NCBI GenBank assembly: GCA_032164295.1
Contig: JAJHTX010000004.1
Span: forward strand, 372,001-436,000
Origin: Inonotus obliquus
Lineage: Eukaryota > Basidiomycota > Agaricomycetes > Hymenochaetales > Hymenochaetaceae
Direction of reading: 5' to 3'
Length of the DNA stretch: 64,000 bases
The notes beneath the pieces are model-generated. The model was not told the origin of the DNA. It saw only the letters and a program-made list of their open reading frames with translations, and ran no database searches. A program made the position numbers and the translations under genes. This document shows positions 30,421-44,194 of the stretch, piece after piece (position 1 is the first letter of the stretch; each line of letters begins with the position of its first letter).

Positions 30421-30680
30421 GGTCCTTTAATGTAGTATCTTTTTTTAATTTTATAGACAATCTGTTGAATCATATACGAGCATGATCAGCACCAAACTCT
30501 GTCATAGTTATAGACAACTGTCCAATTCATAAAAGGTTAGAAATCCATGAGCTTATTGAATTTAGGTATAGTTTTTGCTTGATCACTCCTCAAATTCTAA
30601 TAGCTTTAGGGGAATGAGATTCTTGCCTAGTTCTCAGATTTTAATTCTACTAAGCTCAACTGTGTAGTATCTATCTGAAA
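30421..30680 (+). pseudogene. Third mariner-like transposase fragment
   Basis: SVIVIDNCPIHKRLEIHELI followed by EFR. A 45-nt intron-like stretch then runs from GTATAG to GCTTTAG with TTCTAAT as branch point. After it comes GMRFLP and a decayed YSPDFN block. The intron position matches copy 1. Confidence 0.6.
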
Positions 30681-30689
30681 GATAAAGAT

Positions 30690-32189
30690 AATTAACTTGT
30701 GGCATACCAGCAGTTATATGAGAAGGTCATGCTAATTAGCACAGCTAACTGTTATACTTTCTTCAGGCACTGTGGTTATATTTAATAGTAAGCCTAGTTT
30801 ATCAAATTGTAAAAAGACACAACCAAAAACAATTGATTTTTACATACATACAGAGACTTTATAAAAGAGTTGAATCCGTAAATATAAATTTGTATATATA
30901 TATATTGAACTACTTATACTTCTGGCCTACTCTACTGTTGCTCTTCTTATTTATTTTTTCATGTTCTCTGTAGTGTAATATGTGATTTGGTTGATAAGTC
31001 CGATTAGTAGTTTTATTGTTGCTTTCTGTCTGAGTTTTTTCTAATTGTTTGGTGTAAGTGTTGCAATATTATCAGGTCTGACAATGCTCAAATAGGGGGA
31101 TGAGTGATAAATAGTCTAGCATGTCATTACCTCTTTCAAGATCATTTGGCAAAGATCAAAGCCAATTTGACACAAGTGGGAAGTTTTTTACTATATGGAT
31201 AGTCTTGGGACATAGCTGAGTGGGTTTTTATACTGTAGTTCGTAGGGCACCTGGTGCAATTTCTGAAGTGATAAGAGACATACCTCCAGCTTTATTCTCT
31301 ATCTATCAGCTTGAGTGTTTCTAGTAGTATGTACTTGTTGGAATTGTGATCCTAACACATTCTTCTTATTTATTAACACATATGCACACTTGTGCATCTT
31401 ATAGTTATTTGTGTTTTATTTTGTTTCTCCTTTATTTCTGCAGTGTGATGACTTTTGGTCACATTCTGATTATATAATTTAGCCCTCAAAGCGGCCTGAT
31501 GCAGTAGATGTCACTTCCTACATTTTGTGCTTATCTACTACATACTGTGTGTTTAGGTTGCTACTGCTCACAGTACTTGATAACATCTAGAAGTTCTTTG
31601 TACTAAGTGAGATATCAGCATTGTATAACTTAGCACTGAACCATCTAGACAAAAAGGACTCACAATTGTTTTGGCATGCTTAAAAAGGTACTGATGTTAT
31701 ATGATAACTATTGAAGTAGTCTGAAAACTGTATTTCTCACTCCTAATGTTAGTGTTACAAACTGTAAGAATTGAGTTTGTATCTTGGAAAAAAGACTTTG
31801 AGCTGTAAGATTCATGCTTCTATATGCAAGGATACAAAGGTTCTGAGCTTGAGATGGAGGTGTTTATTACATCTAACTTATAGTAGTATTTGTATATGTT
31901 AGATACAAATAGTCTTTGAGGAAGAGAGGAGATCAACTGACTTTTGAGAAGTTATGTTGTATTGAAGAGATATAGAGTAGTAGTTGTCATGTTAACTGCC
32001 ATGAAGAGATATATTGAAGGATTGTTGTATACTGTGATATCACAATTGAAGGTATTGTAGAATATATATAGAGAGAAGATATGTAATAATTATATATGAA
32101 TGTAAGTAGAGAGAGTAGGATGTAAAGAGTATTTGAAGAAAATCTATAGGACCAGAGACAAGTACTTGCTGATGTTACCATTTTACATG
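30690..32189. other. No recognisable feature
   Basis: About 1.5 kb of AT-rich sequence with short T/A runs. No protein-like frame and no similarity to other parts of the window was seen. Confidence 0.4.
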
Positions 32190-32520
32190 TTGCAGTTCTT
32201 GGGTCTACCTCTGGTACTAGACAGTTTGTAGCTTATGTATGATGGTACAAGTCAAAACTACATATGTCTCATCTATGAGTGTTCGGTGAAGAAGGATCAG
32301 CAAAGGTCATTGCAGTCCTATATATAAAAATGTGTCTTTCTTGATTATTCTTTCAACTTCAAGGGCCAGCTATTCTGGAATCCACTCACCAGGAAGGATT
32401 ATCAGTGACTTTGCTCAGTTTGATGAGAGAGTGATCTGTTACATCTAGAACCTCTGTTAACTTGAGAGTGCAACCTCAAGGCAATAGACCTGCTAGAGCA
32501 GAGAGGAGTAGATGATGAGT
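32190..32520 (+). pseudogene. Copia integrase fragment
   Basis: Clearly similar to 35380-35690 of the Copia element just downstream (same order: TGGTACAAGTC.., TTTCTTG.., GGAATCCACTCAC.., GAACCTCTGTTAACTTGAG), but more decayed. It is the C-terminal end of an integrase domain from a second Copia copy. Confidence 0.7.
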
Positions 32521-33273
32521 TGTGAGTTTATTGGATTATTTTTGGCTTTTAGAGATCACTTTTGAGCTTCTCTGTTACATTTTAGGGCTATTTTGAAGCT
32601 TCCTGATGCTTCTGAGATGCTGGGAATCAATTGTGCCCCTCCAGATGTCTCTGCAGCTTCCCAAGCTGAATTGCGATATTTCTGCATTCAGCCATCCTAT
32701 CTCACTCCAATTCTGCACATATACCCACTCTATTGCCATCTACTATTGTGCAAAAGGGCAGCCCTATCGGCCTCGAGTTCGTTGAGTTACAGTGAATTTT
32801 GCATTCTGTGCTGTTTAGCCCCTATTGCACCTACGCCATTTTGCTTACTGCAGCCAAACCGCTAGTCCAATCGACATCCTGCTTGGTATACTGACTCATG
32901 TCACTGCACCAACTCTCACATTGCTCTGTCCATCCGTGCTGTCGCTACATCGATTTTCGTCATTTTTCACTGTTCTTTGCATTTAATTGTTGTTGTTGGA
33001 TTAGGAAATTCTACAGACTCGGCCTTAGTTTGCCCTCTCTGCGTCAGTGGTGCTGTGGGACTTAGCAGTCCAACAGACCAGCACTGTCTTGCAGTGAACT
33101 TGTGTTTACTTTACAATACAGAGTGCTCTGTAGCTACCACTGACTGTATCTGAATTAGTGCCCAATCCATCCCTACTTCGATTTTGCTCATATCTCACCT
33201 CCCTCTTATCCGATCGCATTCCTGCTTTGCACACTAGCTCTTGCACACGCCAATTACCTTTCTACCAAGCACC
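32521..33273. other. Unassigned sequence before the Copia gag
   Basis: Probably includes the leader or 5' LTR of the Copia element, but no TG...CA repeat pair could be defined because the 3' LTR is not in the window. Confidence 0.3.
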
Positions 33274-36200
33274 ATGTCCGATCCTGCAGGTGCTGACTCA
33301 CAATCAGCATTACCCAACTATGCAACTTGGAAGTTTGACATGCAGGCCCTCCTGCAGACCAAGATGCTATGGTGGCTTGTCAGTGGTTAAGAGAAGCAAC
33401 CTGATGAGAAGCAGAAGCCTGAACTAGCCACATGGCAGGTGAAGGCTGAACGTACAGCCGGTCTCATCTATTAGAATATAGACCAGAGCATGCAGATCCT
33501 TGTTAGGGAGAACATCTCAGACCCTGTCAAGATGTGGAGTGCACTCAAGAAGCTGCATGAGCAGGACAACCCTACTGCACACTTTCTGGCCTACCACTCC
33601 TTCCTGTCCATTCAGAAGAAAGAGAATGAGTCACTCAAGCAGCTCACCTCTAGAGTTGAAAGAGCATTGCATGATATCAGAAAGACTCGCAAAGCAGATC
33701 TTACTTTAGAGAAGTTTGAGAAAGAGCTTGCATGTGCTGTTCTGTGTTGTTCTCTGCCTGAGGAGTTCTCTTCCTTCAGATCTACTGTCCTCCTCAAGCC
33801 TGACTTTGGCTGGAAGGCACTCAAGTCATCTTTCATCCTTGAAGATGACAACAGGAGGGGTGATTCCAGTCAGACTTGCAGGCAACCACGTTATTTATTC
33901 AGTTGGTATAGGGACAGTGTGCTTTCAACCTTCACTAGGTGGAAAACCTGGACAGTTGCTTGAATTCTATTGTGTACTCCATGTTTCAGATCTCAGAAGC
34001 AACCTCCTCTCAGTCTTGTACTTACACCTGTTTGAATATATAATGGCAGCTCCAGGCAAGATCTGAACGAAATATAAACAGATATGATCTTGTGATGAGT
34101 GGGACTTCATGAAAATTCCTTGTGTGCCCGAGGTCGACAGCATCATACAACAATCAGCAGACAGTTCTCACTCTTGAAACTCAGAATCTATGCATAATAC
34201 AGGGAAAATAAGTTGTCTTAATTTATCCAGTCTCAATCCATAATGCAGAAACCTCTGGAATGGCTAATGAATGCGTGCTGCTTTGAAATCAGTTGCTATT
34301 TATTTTTATTTTCCATAGCAAAACATAAGTTTTGAAATTTACTGGACAACAGATAGTATGTGGTTAGCTTTGGAGCCGATTTTGTCAAATTTTATTCAGA
34401 TTTGAGCTGTGAAGAAAATAAACTGTTTGCAAGGGAGTGTGGAAGGTAGCTGGGATGGTAGGATTTATGATGAAGTCCATTTTCCCATCTGCTTTCTAAA
34501 ACAAATTGTTTACATTCTTGACATGACACAGGTGCCATTATTCATTCAAACAGGTGTAACTAGAACCCAATCCTATGTTGTCACCATTCTCCATAATTAA
34601 AGCCTCTTCAAACAACACAACACACACCTCTTCACTTCAACCATTGCTTCCAACAATGCTGCAACACTCAATGGGCAAATTGTACCAATGTGTGCATACT
34701 CTGCATTCATAAGCACATGTCCACTTGACTTTACCCTGTGGTACAGGAGGTTTGCACATCTCAACCACAGTGATATGAAGCTGTTGCACAAGGAGCAGAT
34801 GGTGAAGGAAATGGTGATCAAGTCCACAACTGCTCCAGATCAAATTTGTGAGCTATGCATTGCAGGCAAGCAGCATAGAGCCAATGTCTCCAGACTTGCA
34901 TCTTATAGGGCAACCGCTCAACTTCAACTAGTCTACTCTGACCTCCATGATCCACTCCTTGTCCAGTCCAGAGCAGTCACAAGTACTGGATTACCTTCAT
35001 TGATGACTCCAGCTGCTTCTGGACTGTCCTTCTACTCAGGAAGAAGAGTGATGCATTTGCTGCATTCAAACAATTTAAAGTATTTGCTGAGAATCAGCTT
35101 GGTGCAAAGATCAAAGTCACTGGAGATGACAAGGGAGGAGAGTACATGTCTACAGAGTGGGAGCAGTTCTGCCAGAGAGCAGTCATTCACAGGCAGCACA
35201 CTATCAGAGATGAACCTCACCAGAATGGAGTTGCAGAGAGGGCCAACAGGACACTTGCAAAGGGAATTACAACAATGCTCAATGAGGCATGCCTACCTCC
35301 CAGCTTCTGGTGGGATGCAGTGGCAGCATTTGTGCATGTGCACAACTGCTCTCCCACCTCAGTTGTAGATAGCAAGACCCCCTATGACACCTGGTACAAG
35401 TCTAAACCAGATGTGTCTCATTTGAGAGTATCTGGGTGCTTCTCCTATGTGCATGTGAAGAAGAACCAGAGAAGGCCATTGCAGTCTCATGCTCAGAAGT
35501 TTGTCTTTCTTGGTTATCCTTCTTACTACAAGGGCTGGCTATCTGGAATCCACTCACTAGGAAGGAGATCATCAGAGACTCTGCTCAGGTTGATGAGAGA
35601 GTGTTTCCTGGTACATCCAGAACCTCTGTTGACTTGAGAGTGCAACCTACTCCTGAGGCAAAAGACCTGCCAGAGCAGGGGGAGTAGATGATGATTTGGA
35701 TGTCCTGCCACCTCTTTTGCCAACTGCACCTGATCTATCTGCATCTGTACCTCTATCTCCTGTACATTCACCTTCTCCACCACCTGCTGCACAATCACCT
35801 CCACCACCCACCAGACCACAGCCTGCTCAGCACACTCAACAGCCTTACAATGCAGCTGCATCATCAAGTTCTACACAGAGTCATTCACGGTCCAATTCAC
35901 CATCACCTGAGAAGAGAGCCAGAACTGCTCCTCAGTCCAAACCTTGGCCTGACCCTAACTAAAGACCCAAACCAAGACCATTCACTGGTGATTGGGACAG
36001 GTACATCAATCCTCTCATGCACTATCCTAGGAGGAGACTATCTAGACCATCTGTGCCAGTTACACAGCCAGTGCCAACTCCAGAGCCAGAGCCTGAGGTG
36101 GTGCATCAGCCAGATAAAGATGTGCACATGGACAGTGATTCTTCTGATGAACTGGATGTGATGTCTGAGGAGGAGCTGCAAGCTGAAGCACTCATGTTCT

Positions 36201-38060
36201 CTGCCCTAATGGACTTTAGAGCCAATGCAGGCCTAGAGGATGTGTACATTCCACTTGAGGATGCCTGACTATATCTTCCAATCCACCAACAAGTTTGAGC
36301 AAGTGTTCTCTGCACAAGCCAGACAGCAGTATGGATCTGAGCCATATCAGTGGAAGGACATCAAGGGCAGACCTGATGCACATCTCTGGGAAGAAGCTGC
36401 AATGCAGGAGTTTGTCAGTCTCATTGAGAATGGCACAATTCAGCCTGTAAGACTTTCTGCTGGTAGAAAGCCAATTGGCTGCAGATAGGTGTTCAAGCTG
36501 AAGAGAAAGGCAGATGGCTTAGTGGACAAGATATAAGGCCAGACTGGTTGCAAAGGGCTAAGTATCCTGGATTGGAGTTCTCTCAAGTGTTTGCCCTTAC
36601 AGCCAAGTGGGCAGCATTGAGAGTCATCCTTGTACTTGCTGCACTTGAGGACCTGGAGCTCTACAGTGTGGACATCTCCACTGCCTTCCTCAATAGTGAC
36701 ATGGAGCATGATGTGTACATGCAGCAGCCTGAGGGGTTTGAAGAGTACTTTGGTCCTGGCTTTGTTCTCAAGCTTGTCATTCTATCTATGGACTGTAACA
36801 AGCTGGCAGACAGTGGCACAAGAAGCTTGACACTGTTCTGCAGGATATGAGCCTCACACTAGTGCACTGTGACTACAGCATATGGGTCTACAGAAAGGAG
36901 GATGTTAGAATCATCATTCCTGTCTATGTTGATGACATGACCATTGCTGCAAAGTCAAGGCAGCAGTACCAGTTTGTGAGAGATAAGCTGGCCAAGCACT
37001 TCAAACTGCATGATCTGGGTCCTACATCCTTCCTACTTGGTGTGCACATTGAGAGTGACAGAAGCAAGCATTCCTTATCCCTCTCACAGAGACAGTACAT
37101 TGTAGATGTGCTTGAGAGATTTGGGATGTCTGACTGCAGTCCTGTGAAGACCCCCATTGATGAGCATCACAAGCTAGCAAGGCAATGACTCCTCAGACAG
37201 AGCAGGAGACAGCCTACATGTGAACTGTGCCATACAAGCAACTGAATGGTGCACTCATGTATCTGGCTGTGGCCACTGGACCAGACATTGCTTGCACTGT
37301 AGAAGTTCTGGCAAGATTCTCCTCCAATCCTGGTGTTGCACACTGGAAGGCTGCAAAGCACCTGTGCAGATATCTGCAAGGGACAAAGGACTTAAAGCTC
37401 ACCTATGTCTCAGATCCCTCCTCCTCTGAGCTGTTCACCACTTACTGTGATGCAGACGGACAACAAGATATCCACTAGTGGGATGGTGATTACAGTGAAT
37501 CTGGAAAACCTTGTCTAGGGTGTCTTTTTTCTTTTTTTATGCATGTGACCAAAAAGAAAGAGCTGTCCTAATTCAGTTACATTTATCCCCATATGGTAAG
37601 GTATGATCGGCGCTTCTGTCCCCATCCTCATACCTCCTTCCCTTTCCCTCCTCAGCTCCTACCATTTTCTTGCACCTGCACACACTGAGATAAATGAAAA
37701 TGACTTTGGAGGTGACTTGGGGAGACCTTTTGTGCTTATAGGTGGGAAAACAGATGGTGTGAGCAACCCTGCAGCATGCATATCAATCACACTATACCAA
37801 ATTAGGATGGCTAAAAAAAAAAAGAAAAAAGACACCCTCTGGATAAGGTTTTCCAGATTCACTGTAAGATGGGAACTGGTGCAATCAGCTGGGCTAGCAA
37901 GTTGCAGCCTTTTGTGACTCTGTCCACCAGTGAAGCAAAATATATTGCTGCAATCAGTGCAGGTCAGGAGATCATGTGGCTAAGGAATCTGTTCATAGAG
38001 TTTAGGTATAGCTTTAATGCATCCTCCTCCTTGTGAATGAATAACCAGTCTGCCCTGTCT
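33274..38060 (+). pseudogene. Ty1/Copia gag-pol, decayed
   Basis: Domains in Copia order are gag (33274-33870, MSDPAGADSQS start, TAA and TAG inside), the end of a protease (33880-34065, VLHVSDLRSNLLSV) with the active site deleted, a GAG-pre-integrase zinc region (WYRRFAHLNH ... ICELCIAGKQH, 34738-34885), an integrase core (to about 35560; HQNGVAERANRTL), a Pro/Ser-rich spacer (35700-35960), reverse transcriptase with VYVDDM (about 36920-36940) and RNase H (37430-38050). Frameshifts and stops are frequent. A MITE splits the RNase H. The 34070-34640 stretch is unrelated sequence. The 3' end is abutted by Ty3-E without an LTR. Confidence 0.88.
37493..37864. mobile_element. MITE, Tc1/mariner type (372 bp)
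   Basis: The ends CAGTGAATCTGGAAAACC and the inverse are near perfect over about 40 bp, including a T-rich / A-rich run, and are flanked by TA (37491-37492 and 37865-37866). Removing it with one TA restores the Copia RNase H frame from TSGMVIK into GAISWASKLQ. No coding capacity. Confidence 0.9.
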
Positions 38061-38070
38061 CTTCATCCTT

Positions 38071-41000
38071 TTGTATATGAGAGGAGGAGCAGCTAGCACA
38101 TGGGCACAGAACTATGTTGATGTGAACCAAACAAATGGTATTTCCAATGACTGGGCCATCTTCCAAACAGCCCTAGACAAGTCGTTCGATGATCCAAACA
38201 AGAAGGAGAAGGTGCTAGAGGATCTTAGGCATCTGACCCAAGGAAAGATGACAGCCAATGAATTCTTTGTCAAGCTCAACATCAAGCGACAGACAGCTGG
38301 TCTTACAGATGCATTGCACGATGGTATCCTTATTGATCACTTGAAGTATGCACTGAATCTGAAGGTTGTCAAGGGAGTCAAGTGCTCAGCCACTGTTTCA
38401 ATCACCTATGACAGCTGAAAGGCCAAAGCGATAGATGTCGATAGGATCGAGCAACAGTTGCGTCACATCTCGACAACTAGGACGGGTCCTCTACGCTTGA
38501 ACTGGCCAAACCAAACCCAGACAAGGAATTCACCCCAAGTCCAACAGCCACAGCAACGTCAGCAGCAGGCACCTCCTGTTCAGCACAATCATCAGGGAGT
38601 AGGACCAGGAACTCATCCAGGGATGGGCATACCTATGAACATTGTTGTCGAACGTGCAAAGAGGAGCTTTAACTGCTGGGCCTGTGGAACGCCAGGACAC
38701 ATCGCAGCCAAATGCTCTAGGAAGGAGCAGATTGTTTGGGCAACAATAATGACATGAGAACCAGAAATGCATCAGCTCTTTGCAGATGAACTGGGAAGGA
38801 TAAGAGAGAGCACCTTCTAATTAGTTGACCAAGGTCCTGAGGAGCTGCAAGTGATGCAAGCTAATGCAGAGAATACTGATGAAGAAAGGGGTGTGGAGGA
38901 TTTTATCAAGGACCAGGAGTAGTCGTCGGGATGACTGGTCGAACTTCACAAGATTTCGTTTTATCGTGCATATTCCATGACTCATCGTCTGTATACTACG
39001 TTAGAGAATTGAAGCACAATGACACTGCACCTTACCACGAAATCTTGACCGATGTGATACCCACAAAAGAAGAGGAAGAGCTCACAGATGATGATGTAGA
39101 GGTCTTTGAAGAGGCCTATTTTCAGAAGCACCTACAATTTACACGAGAATCGAATGGGCGGCAGTTGGAAATAGAAGTGATCCTCTGCATGGTTAGCCTG
39201 TCTAAATCCCCTGAGGACTTCTTAGAGAAGGCACGAGCCCTAGTTGACTCTAGCTGTACTGGCTCCTATATCGACGAGGAATTCGTACTCAAGCATGACC
39301 TTCCTAGGAACAGGTATATACGCCCTATAATGGTCTTCAATGCAGATGGTACTCTCAATACAGGAGGGATGATGACACACTACGTTGAGCTGGAAATGGT
39401 TTTTGGACAACATACCAAAGCGATTTGTCTAGCCGTTACCCGCTTGGCTCACTGCGACGTCTTCCTAGGACATGACTGGCTTATGAAGCACAATCCAAAA
39501 ATAGACTGGACTACAGGGAAGATCGAGTTCACACGTTGCCCCCTTTATTGTAGTCAGAATCAGATTCCAGAAGCAACTGCAATAGTGCATAACCGAGAAG
39601 CCAGGACAGCTCGAGATTGGCTGACATACCTTAAGGACTTCGAAGATGTGTTCAGTGAAGAGAGCTTTAAAAAGCTTCCTGAACATTGCCCTTGGGACCA
39701 TGCGATTGACCTAAAGCCGGATTTCAAACCTAACAACTGCAAGGTATATCCGTTGAACTATAGGAGTAGGAGGCATTGAAGGACTTCATCGAGGAAAACT
39801 TAGCATCTGAACAGATCTGCAAATCAAAATCACCAATGGCATCCTTCTTCTTCATCCAGAAGGAAGACGGCTCACTTTGCACAATCCAAGACTACCGAAA
39901 GCTTAATGAGGGAACGGTTAAAAACAAATACCCTCTTCCACTTATCTAAGAACTAGTCGATAAAGTCAAGGAGGCAAGAATCTTCACCAAGTTAGACGTA
40001 TGTTGGGGGTACTACAACATATGTATTTGGGAAGGAGATGAGTGGAAGGCTGTCTTTAGGACAAACCTAGGCTTATTTGAACCTACAGTTATGTTCTTCG
40101 GATTAACCAACACACCAGCTACATTTCAAGAATTCATGAACAACATCTTCAGAGACTTAATACATGAAGGGAGGATCATTATCTACCTTGACGACATCCT
40201 TATATTCTCCACCAATAATGCCGAACATCATCAGCTGGTACGTGAAGTGTTCAAAAGACTTTGTGATGATCGCTTGTTCCTTAAGCCTCAGAAATGCGAG
40301 TTCGAGGTCGATTGAGTCAAATATCTGGGACATATTATTGGCTGTGGGGAGCTTAAGGTAGATCTGAAGAAGAGTGATGCAGTTAGAAATTGGCCAGTAC
40401 TGAGGAATGTTACAGAGTTACAGAGGGTTTTAGGCTTCGGAAATTAGTTACGACAATTCATCAAGGACTATAGTCAAGTCGTCAAGCCCCTAACGTTATT
40501 GATAGGCAAGGCTGAGTGGAAGTGGGGAAAGGAACAGCAGGAGACCTTGGAAGGATTAAAGAAATGCTTATGCAGCCCACCTGTGCTTGCTATCCCAAGT
40601 CATGATCAACCTGAAGCCGACTCATCAAACTACGCGACAGGAGCAGTCTTGCTACAGCAACAAGAAGATGGCAAGTGGAAACCAGTGGTCTATCAATCCT
40701 CAGTGCTTAATGATGCCAAATAAAACTACGAGATCTATGACAAAGAGATGTTAGCAATTGTAGAAGCACTTCGAGATTGGCGGCAGTATCTTCTAGGCAT
40801 AAAACATTGCTTTGAAGTCTGGTCAGATCACCTGAACCTCATGTACTTCAAGAAGGCACATAAGCTTAACTACCGACAAGCGTGCTGGAGGACAGAGTTA
40901 GCCAAGTTTGACTTTATATTAGTACACAAACCAGGAACGTCGATGGGAAAGGCTGATCTGTTATCATGAAGGGCAGGGTTTGATGAAGGAAAAGAGGACA

Positions 41001-43763
41001 ACAAGGACATTGTCTTCATCAAGGATGAATGGCTAGTTCGGGCCCTTACTACTGGTGATCTGACAACACTGAGGAAAAAGATTAAAGAAGCATAGGAGGG
41101 TCTGATGAGAGAGGAAGTACCTAAAGAAGTAACAACAGAAGGCGAGATGCTACAGAAGGATGGAAGGATCTTTGTGCCAGATGAGATGCGAGACAAGGTC
41201 TTCCAGGTTTGTCATGACTCACCATGGGCAGAACATCCGGGTTCATCAAAGACAGTCAAACTGGTCAGACGTGACTTCTGGTGGCCAACAATGTTTACAG
41301 ATGTCAGAAGCTACATGCGAGGATGCGACAAGTGCCAATGGACAAAAGCAGTCAGAACAGCAAAATGATGGGTCTTACACTCAAACGAGATACCTGAGGC
41401 ACCTTGGCAAGTGGTTATGGTAGATCTGATTAGAGAACTTCTGGAGTTGAGCAGGTATAATGCAATCTGCATCATAATGGACAGGTTCAGTAAACAGATG
41501 CATGTGATTCCAACAACAATGAAGTTAACCTCGGAAGAGATGACAAGGATCTATCAGGATTACGTCTTTAGACTTCATGAGCTACCGTGGAAGATCATCC
41601 ATGATCAAGGAACTCAGTTCAAGGCAAAAATGATGAAGGAATTGTACAAGTTACTACGCATCTAAGGAAATCTGTCGACAGTGTATCACCTCCAGATGGA
41701 TGGACAGACAGAGCGAGTGAACCAGGAGCTTGAACAATACCTTTGCCTGTATGTCAACCACAGACAATTGGATTGGGTCGACTGGCTTCCTCTTGCAGAG
41801 TTTGCATATAATAATAGGGAACACTCTGCGACAAAACTCTCCCCATTCTTTGTTAATATGGGCATGCATCCTACGGGCTTCACAGATGTTGTGACATCAT
41901 CTTCCAACTTCTCTGCAGAAGACTTTACTAAACATATTAAGGAAGTACATGAGATAGCTCAGAAGAATCTCAAGCGAGCGGCAGAAGATATGAAGAGGTT
42001 CCATGACAGATATGTGGGCACATCTATGAAGTATAAGCAGGGCGACAAGGTTTTCTTAGATGGATGCAACCTTAAAACATCTAGGCCAATAGCTAAACTT
42101 GAGGATAAGTGGTTTAGACCATACGAGGTTGTCGAAAAGGTTGGAGCTAATGCCTATTGCCTTAAACTCCCTCATACATGGAAGAAGGTACACCCCGTGT
42201 TCAACGAAGCATTCCTTAAACCTGCAGTTGAACCGACCTTCAAGTCTCAGAAACATCTGCCACCGAAATCTCCTGTGATCGTTGACAATGAAGAAGAATA
42301 TGAAGTCAAAGAGATACTGGACTCACGTTAAATGTGCGAGATCGCGTCCGGTACTGAAATACCGAGACGAGGGGTGTATGGTTTTAAGTGGGGGAGGGCC
42401 AAATGAGGCAGTACTTATCCAGTACGCTCACGGTACTTGTTGTCTGTAGAAGGGGGATGTAAAGGGAGTCAAAGGAATAATAGAAAGAAGTGCTGGACCA
42501 GCTAGACGTGGGGGGGAATGTGTTCTTGTCCGGAATCGAGAGGGTCGGTACCGTGGGAAAAATGTCGGTACAGGTCGGTACTTGAACGAATGGGATCGGT
42601 ATGTGCAGAAACGTTGTAAAACAAAAGCTCAGTACAGTAACGAAAGGTGGATGTGCAGAATACAAAGGATAACAAAATGTCGGTACCGTGGGAAAAACGT
42701 CGGTACACGTCGGTACTGCAAGAAAACAACTGGCACGGGATGGTATAGCAAGAAACTGAATGGGAGAGACTGGTGGATGAAGGTGTCGACTGGACTGGGA
42801 AGCAAACCTGAGCCCTCACACGGGAGGCTAACTCTGAAGGTTCACTTGAGACGGAACTAGGATGGGACTGAGACGAAGCTTGAGAGGAGACTGAGATGGA
42901 ACTGAGAAGGGGGTGAGGAAACCTGAGCCCTCACGCTAGAGGCTAGCTCCTAAGATTACCTGGAGAGCTACTACGTACAGGAGGAGATATTTATACTACT
43001 GTACCGTAGTTAGCTCATAAGTCCAAAAGGGGAAAGTAAAAAGGAAGATCAAAACAAAGAAAAGTCTGAAGAAAAATATAACAAGGAAAGTGAATATTGC
43101 AGCACCATCAGGGGGACAACAAGAAAGGGTTAGGGAGGACAAGATACCAATGAAAACGTAGCATATAGTATCCCTGGATGAAAAGTCCTCAGGACAAGAG
43201 AACTGCACCCCTGCTGATTGATACCGACACGTTCCTGGTGGTACCGGACCTGAAAACCTTAACGGATACTGACCCTGAGCTTTCCCAAAGAACCAGCATA
43301 CATAGTCCAACCATCAGGAATGAATACCAGAGAGGGAGACGTCTGATCCATGTCATGAGAGCATGTCGAATAGTCAATTTGTCTCGGTACCGGGTTTCTC
43401 GGCACTCGGTACTCTCGGTATTCTTGGTACCAGGTTTCTTGGCGCTCGGTACCGGTACTCTCAGCATTCGGTACTTCGAGAAATGGGACCGACGGTTTCT
43501 CTGGGTGTGCTGGTGGATACTGGAAGGTGTAGATGGGACTGTACCGCAGCATGGGGTAAGCATAGAATAGGATACCGGGCTTGATACCGAGCTCAGCTGC
43601 ACGTAGTTCTCTTCAACGTATCCATCGACGGAAGCTTCAGTTCTTGGTCAAATGGGAAGGATATAAGGACCCGACATGGCAGCCTGAAGGAGACCTGACG
43701 AATGCTGAAGAAGCAATTGAGGAGTTTTATAAGAAACATCCTAAAGCACCTCAAAAATCCTGA
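38071..43763 (+). pseudogene. Ty3-E gag-pol, decayed chromovirus
   Basis: The gag part is 38071-38757 with a CCHC knuckle CWACGTPGHIAAKC. The protease motif reads LVDSSCTGS (about 39240-39265), so the invariant Gly of Asp-Ser-Gly is Ser. Reverse transcriptase (39770-40320) keeps YLDD; RNase H (40600-40970) and integrase (41100-42000; HDQGTQF, DGQTERVNQ) follow. The chromodomain is split by F1 copy 3: DSR at 42328 continues as IHRRKLQFLVKWEGY at 43620. At least eight stops or frameshifts. The 5' LTR and the start of gag are missing; the left end abuts the Copia element. Confidence 0.88.
42329..43615 (+). repeat. F1 repeat, copy 3
   Basis: 1287 bp, TAAATGTGCGAGATCG ... GTTCTCTTCA, with a perfect 4-bp duplication ACGT (42325-42328 and 43616-43619). 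It interrupts the Ty3-E chromodomain; excision leaves an intact reading across the site. Confidence 0.92.
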
Positions 43764-43812
43764 ACATGCTTCCTACGTTGATCGGGACGATCAAGCCTTG
43801 AAGAGGGGGTAA

Positions 43813-44194
43813 TGTCAGGACTTGAACTTTTCCTTCTTGTTCTGCTTACTTAATTCCTTATTTGTCATCTTCCTTTTCTATATATGCTTACTCATCCTTA
43901 TTATTCATCATGCTTAGTCACTCTTTACCGGAACGTTCCATAATATTCTATTTCCTCCCTTACTAATATTCTTCTTAGAGTAACACCTTCCCACAACTGG
44001 TGTGTATATAAGTAGATAGTCTGACTTGTTTGTACCCCGTCTCACTATTCTTCTTACCACCACCATCCCTTAGCCTGCATGATCATCTCTGTTGTTGTCT
44101 AAGTCTTCAACATTTGAGACAGCATACTCTAAGCTCTAGTGTGAGAGACCCCAACTCCGTTTGAGTACCCTCGAACCTGTTGTTTCGCATAACA
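43813..44194 (+). repeat. 3' LTR of Ty3-E
   Basis: TGTCAGGACTTG ... TTTCGCATAACA, 382 bp, preceded by a purine tract (GAAGAGGGGGTAA). A TATA box (TATATAAG) lies near 44007. Unlike the Ty3-A and Ty3-C LTRs it has no U3 ORF. It is followed directly by F2 sequence, so Ty3-E inserted about 20 bp inside that F2 copy. Confidence 0.82.
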
